From positions 1-12,314 of the forward strand of contig JAEXRD010000047.1 in assembly GCA_023438245.1 (NCBI GenBank): a DNA stretch of 12,314 nucleotides, given 5' to 3'. The notes under the pieces were generated by a model that worked only from the letters and a program-made list of their open reading frames with translations, had not been told where the DNA came from and made no database searches. A program made the position numbers and the translations under genes. Positions within the stretch are counted from its first letter, which is position 1. The number at the start of each line of letters is the position of its first letter. Of the stretch, positions 1 through 6,116 are shown one piece after another. This DNA comes from Pseudomonadota bacterium (GTDB lineage Bacteria; Desulfobacterota; Desulfovibrionia; Desulfovibrionales; Desulfovibrionaceae).

Positions 1-261
1 GCCCTGGCCTGGGCCAACCGCGGCGCGGCGCGGGGCGAGCAGGGCCGCCACGCCGAGGCCGAGGCGGACTTCGCCCGGGCCATCAGGCTGGACCCGGGCA
101 TGGTGGCGGCCTGGACGGGCCGGGGCGTGGCCCGCTCGCAAACCGGCGACATGGCGGGCATGTGCGCGGACTACCGCGAGGCCTGCGCCCGCGGCGAGTG
201 CGCGCGGCTTGGGCAGGCCAGGGCCGTGGGCTACTGCCAGGATTCCGGCGGCGCGCGCTAG
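1..261 (+). CDS. TPR-repeat protein, C-terminal fragment (5' end outside window)
   Basis: The plus-strand frame beginning at base 1 stays open for 86 codons and ends at TAG 259-261. The visible part contains at least one clear tetratricopeptide repeat: a WANRGAARGEQG helix, then AEADFARAIRLDPG and AWTGRGVARSQTGD. TPR repeats mediate protein-protein contacts. After the repeats the tail has cysteines spaced as CADYREACARGECARLGQA and a final CQD. This resembles the cysteine-bearing tails of small secreted or lipoprotein TPR proteins, where the last repeat reads D-x-x-x-A-C-x-x-G-x-C. The N-terminus is missing, so export cannot be judged. Codon choice is strongly G/C at third positions, which supports coding. 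Its stop overlaps the stop of the convergent REC-TPR gene in the tetranucleotide CTAG. Function beyond binding partner proteins is unknown. Confidence 0.8.
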   Translation, partial: ALAWANRGAARGEQGRHAEAEADFARAIRLDPGMVAAWTGRGVARSQTGDMAGMCADYREACARGECARLGQARAVGYCQDSGGAR

Positions 262-1595
262 GCCGCGTTCAGGCGGTCGAGCAGCTTGCGCGAGGAGGCG
301 TGGGTGGGGTCCACCTCCAGGGCCACGGAGAGGAAGTGCTTGGCGCTCTCCACGTCCTTGGTCATGAAGTAGGCGTAGGCCATGTTGAAGGCCACCACGG
401 CGGCGGTCTTGGAGAAGCTCGGGTCCAGGCGCAGGGCCTTGTCGTAGCAGCCCACGGCCTCGCGGAACTGCTGGCCGTCGGCGAAGGCCAGGCCCATGTT
501 GTAGATGACGCGGGTGTCGTCGGGCACCACGGTGAGCGCCTTCTTGTAGTTCTCCAGGGCGTGCTTCCACTTGCCCTGCTTGCGCAGGGCGATGCCCAGC
601 CGGTTGAAGGTGACCATGTCCTCCTTGGTGAGGTTGTCGCCCTTCATCTCCAAAAGCTTGGTGTAATATTTCTCGGCCAGGGCCGGGGAGTTCTCCGACA
701 GCGTCTCGGCGATGTCCGTGGCGATGCGGTCGACGTAGCTCAAGGCCTCGCGCTGGGCGTTGATGAGGGCCTGGTTGAAGTAGTGGTCGGCCTTCTCCAT
801 GTCGTTCTTGCGCACGTAGACCTTGCCGATCTCGCACTTGCGCTCGGTATTGAGCGGGCTGATCTTGTCCAGCTTCTTCAGGTAATGAAGGTAGGCCTCG
901 TCGTTCTGGCCCTGGTGCACCCCGGCCAGCTTCTTCAGCGGCTCCAGGTACAGGGTGGCGCCCTTGTGGGCCTCCTCGTAGGCGATGACGGCGCCCTCGC
1001 GGTTGCCCTCGGCCAGCATGGCGTCGCCGCGCAGCATCAGCGCCACGGGGCTGCCGGGCTTCATCTCCAGGATGGACGAGGCGATCTGCTTGACCTTGCC
1101 GGTGTCGCCGCGCTCCAGGAAGCCCTTGGCCTCCTGCACCATCTGGCTGATCTTGCCCTGGGGGCGCAGCACCCCGCCGATCTTCTCGATGAGCGTGTCC
1201 ACGCTCACGGGCTTGGTGATGACGCTGTCCACGCCGATTTCGTAGAGCAGCGAAAGCGAGTCCTTGTTGGTCTCCTGGGTCATCACCACGAGCTTGGCCT
1301 CGGGGAAGACGCTTTTGACCCCGCGCAGGAAGTCCGTGGTGGGCAGCCCGTGCAGGATGCGGTCGGCGAAGACGATGGCCGGCTGCTTGTGGGTGAGGGT
1401 GTCGCGCACCAGGCGCAGGGCTGTGCCCGAATCCTGGGTGACGTTCAGGGCGTCGCGCTTGACGCTGAGCGTTTTCAGAAGGGCCGTGCGCAGCGTGCGC
1501 ACGAAAATCTGGTCGTCACAGAGCATGACGATGTTGCCCATCTGGAGCTCCACGAATTCGCGGACCTCTTGGTCGTAACGGGGGGTGGGAATCAT
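258..1595 (-). CDS. Response-regulator receiver (REC) domain fused to TPR repeats
   Basis: A 445-residue cytoplasmic protein. Residues about 20-143 form a receiver domain: acidic pair D27/D28 (MLCDDQ), phospho-acceptor D78 (IVFAD), switch threonine T106 (VVMTQE) and conserved lysine K128 (ITKP). All the key receiver residues are therefore present. From about residue 150 to the end come TPR repeats, the clearest being 330-365 (FNRLGIALRKQGKWKHALENYKKAL begins there), 365-395 and 400-430. There is no DNA-binding or enzymatic output domain, so the likely output is protein binding through the TPRs. The frame stays open upstream to an ATG at 1679, but ATG 1595 is chosen because GGAGG lies 11 nt before it on the minus strand and the upstream 28 residues do not resemble a domain. 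The gene is divergent from flagellin with 295 bp between starts, so a motility or chemotaxis link is possible but inferred. No convincing promoter was found for it. Confidence 0.9.
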   Translation of the reverse strand: MIPTPRYDQEVREFVELQMGNIVMLCDDQIFVRTLRTALLKTLSVKRDALNVTQDSGTALRLVRDTLTHKQPAIVFADRILHGLPTTDFLRGVKSVFPEAKLVVMTQETNKDSLSLLYEIGVDSVITKPVSVDTLIEKIGGVLRPQGKISQMVQEAKGFLERGDTGKVKQIASSILEMKPGSPVALMLRGDAMLAEGNREGAVIAYEEAHKGATLYLEPLKKLAGVHQGQNDEAYLHYLKKLDKISPLNTERKCEIGKVYVRKNDMEKADHYFNQALINAQREALSYVDRIATDIAETLSENSPALAEKYYTKLLEMKGDNLTKEDMVTFNRLGIALRKQGKWKHALENYKKALTVVPDDTRVIYNMGLAFADGQQFREAVGCYDKALRLDPSFSKTAAVVAFNMAYAYFMTKDVESAKHFLSVALEVDPTHASSRKLLDRLNAA

Positions 1596-1711
1596 GTGCG
1601 TGTTTTCCTCCGGCTGGTGGATACCGCATATCGAAGGGCGGCAGGGCTTGTCGAGAGGAAATGTATCGACGGAGCGCACGCGTTTTCGCCTGCCTAATCA
1701 TTCCAGCCTAT

Positions 1712-1748
1712 TGCCGGGCCGGATCCCCGGGAGCGGCAGCTTTTTCTT
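1712..1748 (+). terminator. Possible intrinsic terminator-like hairpin in the REC-TPR/flagellin gap
   Basis: TGCCG (1712-1716) can pair with CGGCA (1734-1738) around an inner CCGG/CCGG stem with an ATCC loop, and is followed after GC by TTTTTCTT (1741-1748). In the plus orientation this has the form of an imperfect rho-independent terminator. It could stop transcripts running antisense through the REC-TPR gene before they reach flagellin. The stem is short and interrupted, so this is only a possibility. Confidence 0.3.
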
Positions 1749-1783
1749 GGCGCTGACGGGATTTGGCAAGGTTTCTAGAGTTT

Positions 1784-1812
1784 TTGTAGTGCATTACTTC
1801 CTTGTTTTTAAT
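1784..1812 (+). promoter_or_regulatory. Weak sigma-70-like promoter candidate upstream of flagellin
   Basis: TTGTAG (1784-1789), a 17-nt spacer, then TTTAAT (1807-1812). The -10 matches TATAAT at five of six positions, the -35 only at TTG. It lies in the AT-rich part of the gap just upstream of the better sigma-54 site. It might give basal flagellin transcription from about 1819, but AT-rich sequence produces such matches by chance. Confidence 0.25.
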
Positions 1813-1826
1813 GAAGAAATTTAGTT

Positions 1827-1842
1827 TGGCATCGCAGGTGCA
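1827..1842 (+). promoter_or_regulatory. Sigma-54 (RpoN) -24/-12 promoter for flagellin
   Basis: The sequence TGGCATCGCAGGTGCA matches the sigma-54 consensus TGGCAC-N5-TTGCA. The invariant GG (1828-1829) and GC (1840-1841) are correctly spaced at 12 nt; the differences are T for C at the end of the -24 box and G for T at the start of the -12 box. The predicted start of transcription is near 1853, leaving a leader of about 38 nt before the flagellin ATG. Sigma-54 control of flagellar genes is well known in many proteobacteria. An enhancer-binding protein would be needed, but no enhancer site could be recognised upstream. Confidence 0.7.
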
Positions 1843-1872
1843 TATCCGGCGGCCAAAGGGAATGTTTTCTTC

Positions 1873-1890
1873 GAACAAGGAGGTTTGTTC
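1873..1890 (+). promoter_or_regulatory. Flagellin leader hairpin with Shine-Dalgarno in its loop; likely CsrA-type binding site
   Basis: GAACAA (1873-1878) and TTGTTC (1885-1890) form a perfect 6-bp inverted repeat around the hexaloop GGAGGT (1879-1884), ending directly at the flagellin ATG 1891. The ribosome binding site is therefore the loop. The segment ACAAGGAGGT (1875-1884) differs at one position from the CsrA core ACARGGAUGU, and CsrA/RsmA proteins are known to prefer GGA in a hairpin loop. A second GGA (1859-1861, in AAAGGGAATGT) lies about 20 nt upstream, still inside the predicted transcript. Two GGA sites in a flagellin leader resemble the B. subtilis hag mRNA controlled by CsrA and FliW. 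The binding itself is inferred; neither csrA nor fliW is in this window. Confidence 0.6.
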
Positions 1891-2865
1891 ATGTCTCTCG
1901 TAATCAATCACAACTTGATGGCGATGAACGCCGCCAGGAACCTGGGCACTGCCTACGGCGCCCTGAGCACGTCCACCCGCCGCCTGTCGTCCGGCCTCCG
2001 CGTTGGAACCGCCGCCGACGACGCCGCCGGTCTGGCCATCCGCGAGCTGATGCGCGCGGACATCAAAAGCATGAACCAGGGCGTGCGCAACGCCAACGAC
2101 GCCATCTCCATGATCCAGGTGGCCGACGGCGCGCTCCAGATCATCGACGAGAAGCTCATCCGCCTGAAGGAACTGGCCATGCAGGCCAGCACGGGCACCT
2201 ACTCGTCCGACCAGCGCCTGATGATCGACTCCGAGTACCAGGCCATGTGCTCGGAAATCACGCGTATCGCCAACGCCACCGACTTCAACGGCATCCACCT
2301 GCTCAACGGCCATCTCTCCGGCAACGCCTCCACCCACAACGGCACCGGCATCGAGTCCGTGGGCGCGCTCAAGGTGCACTTCGGCACCGGCAACGACTCC
2401 GCCGAGGACTACTACTACATCAACATGGGCAATTCCACGGCCTCGGCCCTGGGCCTGGGCATGCTGGCCGGCAGCAAGCTGAAGTGGACCGACGCCGAGA
2501 TCGCGGCGCAGGCGGCCGACCCGGCCCGCCAGGCCGCCATGCGCGCGGAGAACAACGCCGGCAAGACCATCTCCACCCAGGAGCTGGCCCAGCAGGCCCT
2601 GAACGCCATCAACCAGGCCATCATCTCCAAGGACAAGATCCGCGCCAGCCTGGGCGCCATGCAGAACCGCCTGGCCAACACCATCACCAACCTGACCATC
2701 CAGGCGGAAAACATGCAGGCCTCCGAATCGCGCATCTCCGACGTGGACGTGGCCACGGAGATGACCGAGTTCACCCGCCAGCAGATCCTGTCCCAGTCGG
2801 CCGTGGCCATGCTGGCCCAGGCCAACAACCTGCCCAAGATGGCTCTCCAGCTCATCCAGGGCTAG
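1891..2865 (+). CDS. fliC: Flagellin
   Basis: A 324-residue structural subunit of the flagellar filament, exported by the flagellar type III apparatus, so no cleavable signal is expected. The N-terminal D0/D1 region (about 1-140) begins MSLVINHNLMAMNAARNLG and contains the hallmark RRLSSGLRV and AADDAAGLAI segments; SEYQAM and DFNGIHLLNG follow. The C-terminal D1/D0 region (about 230-324) has IRASLGAMQNRL, ESRISDVDVATEM, FTRQQILSQSAVAMLAQAN and ends ALQLIQG. The central variable region is short (about 145-225), placing it among small flagellins. Start ATG 1891 follows AAGGAGG (1877-1883) with 7 nt spacing; an in-frame ATG six bases upstream lies inside the Shine-Dalgarno hairpin and is rejected. 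Expression is likely sigma-54 dependent with leader control. Oddity: a single cysteine, C120, in a conserved D1 helix; flagellins usually lack cysteine. Confidence 0.96.
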   Translation: MSLVINHNLMAMNAARNLGTAYGALSTSTRRLSSGLRVGTAADDAAGLAIRELMRADIKSMNQGVRNANDAISMIQVADGALQIIDEKLIRLKELAMQASTGTYSSDQRLMIDSEYQAMCSEITRIANATDFNGIHLLNGHLSGNASTHNGTGIESVGALKVHFGTGNDSAEDYYYINMGNSTASALGLGMLAGSKLKWTDAEIAAQAADPARQAAMRAENNAGKTISTQELAQQALNAINQAIISKDKIRASLGAMQNRLANTITNLTIQAENMQASESRISDVDVATEMTEFTRQQILSQSAVAMLAQANNLPKMALQLIQG

Positions 2866-2903
2866 CAAGACGGGCACGGCTGAACGCCGTTTTCCAGAAA
2901 CCG

Positions 2904-2942
2904 AAAGGCCGGAAGGGTTGCACCCCCCTCCGGCCTTTTTTT
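2904..2942 (+). terminator. Intrinsic terminator after flagellin
   Basis: AAAGGCCGGA (2904-2913) pairs perfectly with TCCGGCCTTT (2929-2938); the stem can extend through GGG/CCC past one bulged A, with a loop around TTGCA. A run of seven T follows (2936-2942). This is a strong rho-independent terminator 38 nt beyond the flagellin stop. On the other strand the stem is followed by only TTT, so it may also weakly stop rnc transcripts coming from the right. Confidence 0.93.
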
Positions 2943-2970
2943 CGTCCGTTTCCGGCGCGCCCCGCGCGGC

Positions 2971-3705
2971 CTAGTCTTCCTTCCGGCCCTTCAGCGCCGC
3001 CACGGCCCGCCCGGCGGCAGCCTGCTCGGCCTTTTTCAGGCTGGTGGCGGTGGCGCGGAACACCTGGCCGTCGGGCAGGCGCACCTCCACCTCGAAGAGC
3101 TTCTCGTGGTCCGGGCCGTGCTGGTCCACCTGGGCGTACACGGGCCGGTCGCGGAGCAGCTGCTGGGTCAGCTCCTGCAGGCGGCTCTTGTGGTCCTTGC
3201 CCGCCGGGACAACCAGCGCCTCCGGCCAGAGATGCTCGAACAGGCCCAGCACCACGCCGCGCGCGGCCTCGAACCCGGCGTCCAGGAACACGGCCCCGAA
3301 CACGGCCTCCAGGGCGTCGGCCAGCAGGCTTTCGCGCTGGCGCCCGCCCTGGGTCTCCTCGCCCCGGCCCAGCAGCACGTGGCGGTCCAGCCCGGCGGCG
3401 CGGGCCACCCCGGCCAGGGTGGGGGCCTTCACCAGCCGCGACCGGAGCTTGGTCAGCTCGCCCTCGTTGGCCTGGGGATAGCGGCGGTAGGCCTCGTGGG
3501 TGATGGACAGCTCCAGCACCGCGTCGCCCAGGAACTCCAGGCGCTCGTTGTTCTGCCCCGGGCGGCCCTGCTCGTTGGCCCAGGAGCTGTGGGCCAGGGC
3601 CAGCGCCAGCAGCTTGACTTGGCCGAAGCGATGGTGGATGTCATGCTCAAGGGCGCAGAGGGCCGCCCCGTCCACGGGAATGTCGCCGAAGGAGAGATCG
3701 TCCAT
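2971..3705 (-). CDS. rnc: Ribonuclease III
   Basis: A 244-residue cytoplasmic endonuclease that cleaves double-stranded RNA in a magnesium-dependent reaction; the family processes rRNA precursors and some mRNAs. The N-terminal RNase III domain (about 15-160) holds the signature NERLEFLGDAVLEL with E54, E57 and D61, and the second acidic site LLADALEAVFGA with D130 and E133, matching the positions of E. coli E38/E41/D45 and D114/E117. The double-stranded RNA-binding domain (about 172-240) starts DHKSRLQELTQQ and ends with the KKAEQAAAGRAVAAL helix. Length is normal for the family. The frame stays open far upstream in the GC-rich sequence, but homology begins near ATG 3705, which has a purine-rich GGGAAGG just 3 nt before it. 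It is divergent from the ligase gene, with 33 bp between starts. It is convergent with flagellin. era, often beside rnc, is not here. Confidence 0.96.
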   Translation of the reverse strand: MDDLSFGDIPVDGAALCALEHDIHHRFGQVKLLALALAHSSWANEQGRPGQNNERLEFLGDAVLELSITHEAYRRYPQANEGELTKLRSRLVKAPTLAGVARAAGLDRHVLLGRGEETQGGRQRESLLADALEAVFGAVFLDAGFEAARGVVLGLFEHLWPEALVVPAGKDHKSRLQELTQQLLRDRPVYAQVDQHGPDHEKLFEVEVRLPDGQVFRATATSLKKAEQAAAGRAVAALKGRKED

Positions 3706-3738
3706 GTGCCTTCCCAGGTGCCAGATGAGGCCAACCAA

Positions 3739-6081
3739 ATGAGTCTGCGCGAACTTTCGTCCGACTTCCCGCGCGACCTGTCTCCGCTGTTCTCGCCCTC
3801 GGCCGTGGCCGTGGTGGGCGCCTCGCGCAATCGCGCCAAGGTCGGCGCGGTGGTGTTGGCCAATATTCTGGCCGCAGGGTACAAGGGCGCCGTCCATCCC
3901 GTCAATCCCGCCGCCGCCGCCGCCAACGGAGGGGAGGGCATCGAGCTCTGCGGCCTGCGGGCGCTCTCCTCGGTTTCCGAACTGCCCGAAGGGCTGGACC
4001 TGGCGGTGGTCTGCCTGCCGCAGGCCCGGGTGCTTGCCTGCGTGCGCGAGCTGGCCGAGCGCGGCGTGCGCGCCTGCGCCGTGCTGGCCGCGGGCTTCCG
4101 CGAGAGCGGGCGGCTGGGCTTCGAGGCCGAGACCGAGCTGGCCCACGTGGCGCGCCAGGCGGGCATGATCCTGCTGGGCCCCAATTCCCTGGGCCTGGTG
4201 AACACCGCCGCGGGCCTGAACGCCACCTTCGCCGTGGGCAACCCCGCGCCGGGCGGAGTGGCTTTCTTTTCCCAGTCCGGGGCCATGTGCGTGGGCGTGC
4301 TGGACTGGGCCGCCGGGCAGGGCATGGGCTTTTCCACCTTCGTGAGCCTGGGCAACAAGGCCCTGCTGGACGAGGCCGCCGTGCTGCGCCACCTGGAGGG
4401 CGACGAGCACACCCGGGTCATCCTGGGCTACTGCGAGAGCGTGGAGGACGGGGCCGAGTTCCTGGACGCCGCGCGAAGCGTGGCCGCCAAGAAGCCGCTG
4501 GTGATGCTCAAGGCGGGCACCACCGGGGCCGGGGCCAGGGCGGTCAGCGCCCACACCGGCGCGGTGTCCGGCTCGCCGGCGGCCTACAAGGCGGCCTTCC
4601 GCCAGGCCGGGGCGCTCACCGTCGACAGGGTGGAGCCGCTGTTCTGGCTGGCCCAGGCGCTGGCCCTGCAGCCCGCGCCCGCCGGGCCCGGCCTGGCCAT
4701 CCTGACCAACGCGGGCGGGCCGGGCATCCTGGCGGCGGACGCCTGCGCGCGCACCCGGCTGACCCTGCCCCGGCCCAGCCAGGCCACGCTGGAAAAGCTG
4801 GCCCAGGAGCTGCCGGGCCTGGCCTCGGTGTACAACCCCGTGGACGTGCTGGGCGACGCCGGGCCGGGCCGCTACCGCGCCGCGCTGTCCATCCTGGCGG
4901 CGGACCCGCAGGTGCAGTCCCTGCTGGTGCTGTTCACCCCCACCGGCGGGGCCGACGCGGCGGCAACGGCCAGGGCCATCGTCGAGGTGGCCGGGGGGCC
5001 GGAGTTCCAGAACCCCGACGGCACGCGCAAGCCCATCGCCTGCTGCCTCATGGGCCGGGGCGCGGTGAAGAAGGGGCGCGCGCTGCTGCTCTCCGCGGGC
5101 ATTCCCTGCTACGAATTTCCCGAGGGGGCCGTGGAGGCCCTGGACGCGCTGTACCGCTCCGGCCAGATGGCCAGGGAGGGGGCGCTGCCTGCCGCTGCGG
5201 CCCCGGACTCCTGCCTGGGGTCCTGGGACGACACCGCGGCGGAGATCGTTGAGGATGCCCGGCGCAAGGGGCTGGTGGAGCTGGGCGGGGTGGCCGCGCT
5301 GGAGGCCGCGCACGCCGCCGGGCTGCCGGTGCTGACCACGGGCCTGGCGCGCACCAGCGCCGAGGCCGTGCGCCTGGCCGGTGAGATCGGCCTGCCCGTG
5401 ACCCTGCGCCTGTCCACGCCGGACACCGGCTTCCTGGAGGACGCCGTGGGCGCGCCCCGGCTCATGGCCCCGGGGCTTTCCGGCATGGCCTGCGAGCTGG
5501 CGGAGGAGGGGGGGGAGATGACCGTGCGCCCGGCGGACACCTCCGTGGGCCAGATCACCGGCCTGTCCTGCGCCGACGAGGTGCGCCGGGCCTTCCTGGC
5601 GCTCACCGGGCGTGCGGCGCGCATCCGGCCCGAGGCCTACGTCACCGGCTGCCTGGTGCAGGCCATGCCCCGGCTGTCTGTGCCCGGCGGGCCCGGCGGT
5701 CTCGGCGCGGGCGGCTACGGGCCCGGCGAGCCCCAGGGCTTCGAGCTTTCCGTGGGCTTCGCCCGCGACCCGCAGTTCGGGCCGCTGCTCTCTTTCGGGC
5801 TGCGCGGCATGACCAGCGAGCTCCTGGGCGACGTGTCGCACCGTCTTGCCCCGCTGACCCCGGCCCAGGCGCGGGAGATGCTGCGCGAGGTGCGCTTCTA
5901 CCCGCTGCTCAGGGGCGCGCGCGGCGGCGTGGCGGTGTCGCTTCCGGCGCTGGAGCGGCTGCTCCTGGGCGTGGCGCGCATGGCGCTGCGGCTCCCGCTG
6001 CTCATGGGGGCCAGCTTTTCCCCGGTGCTGGCCGGGCCCGGCGGGGTGTACATAGCCGGAGCCAGGCTCATTTTGGGCTAG
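3739..6081 (+). CDS. ADP-forming-type acyl/acetyl-CoA ligase family protein (fused alpha-beta), with degenerate ATP-grasp
   Basis: A 780-residue protein of the NDP-forming acyl-CoA synthetase family, which interconverts acyl-CoA + ADP + Pi with acid + ATP + CoA. Domains in order: CoA-binding Rossmann domain (about 16-115; AVAVVGASRNRAKVG, VHPVNP), a succinyl-CoA-ligase-like domain (about 165-300; FFSQSGAM, SLGNKALLDEA), a second ligase domain (about 315-480; AILTNAGGPGILAADAC) and an ATP-grasp domain (about 505-780). The phospho-relay histidine is kept: H272 in SAHTGAVSGS. The ATP-grasp part has lost usual residues: the VLK lysine is R557, the HKSD histidine and lysine are F565 and L566, and the ELDINP metal site reads GASFSP. 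A Gly/Pro-rich insert sits near 648-668. It may therefore have altered catalysis or act as a sensor or binding protein; this is inference. No acetyltransferase domain is present, unlike Pat/YfiQ. Start ATG 3739 has ATGAGG 8 nt upstream. It is the first gene of a probable three-gene operon. Confidence 0.9.
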   Translation: MSLRELSSDFPRDLSPLFSPSAVAVVGASRNRAKVGAVVLANILAAGYKGAVHPVNPAAAAANGGEGIELCGLRALSSVSELPEGLDLAVVCLPQARVLACVRELAERGVRACAVLAAGFRESGRLGFEAETELAHVARQAGMILLGPNSLGLVNTAAGLNATFAVGNPAPGGVAFFSQSGAMCVGVLDWAAGQGMGFSTFVSLGNKALLDEAAVLRHLEGDEHTRVILGYCESVEDGAEFLDAARSVAAKKPLVMLKAGTTGAGARAVSAHTGAVSGSPAAYKAAFRQAGALTVDRVEPLFWLAQALALQPAPAGPGLAILTNAGGPGILAADACARTRLTLPRPSQATLEKLAQELPGLASVYNPVDVLGDAGPGRYRAALSILAADPQVQSLLVLFTPTGGADAAATARAIVEVAGGPEFQNPDGTRKPIACCLMGRGAVKKGRALLLSAGIPCYEFPEGAVEALDALYRSGQMAREGALPAAAAPDSCLGSWDDTAAEIVEDARRKGLVELGGVAALEAAHAAGLPVLTTGLARTSAEAVRLAGEIGLPVTLRLSTPDTGFLEDAVGAPRLMAPGLSGMACELAEEGGEMTVRPADTSVGQITGLSCADEVRRAFLALTGRAARIRPEAYVTGCLVQAMPRLSVPGGPGGLGAGGYGPGEPQGFELSVGFARDPQFGPLLSFGLRGMTSELLGDVSHRLAPLTPAQAREMLREVRFYPLLRGARGGVAVSLPALERLLLGVARMALRLPLLMGASFSPVLAGPGGVYIAGARLILG

Positions 6082-6116
6082 GCCCCGGGATTCAAGAACA
6101 ACGCGAAGGAGGGCAC

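Noticed and set aside
162..1697. A 511-codon plus-strand frame over the REC-TPR gene
   Set aside because: It is a shadow of the minus-strand gene, whose receiver and TPR motifs are unmistakable; the plus frame is His/Gly/Leu-rich with no domain.
1695..1720. Sigma-28-like TAAT...GCCGGGCC upstream of flagellin
   Set aside because: The -10 lacks GATAA, the spacer is off by one, and a well-spaced sigma-54 site lies closer to the gene.
1885..1890. Flagellin start two codons upstream (MFMSLV)
   Set aside because: That start lies two bases after GGAGG, too close for use; ATG 1891 gives the standard MSLVINHN terminus with normal spacing.
3703..3722. TGGCACCTGGGAAGGC upstream of rnc on the minus strand as a sigma-54 site
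   Set aside because: GC is one base too far from GG, and the site abuts the start codon.
3706..5841. Upstream extension of the rnc frame to more than 900 codons
   Set aside because: Homology to RNase III begins at ATG 3705; the extension is antisense to the ligase and compositionally artefactual.
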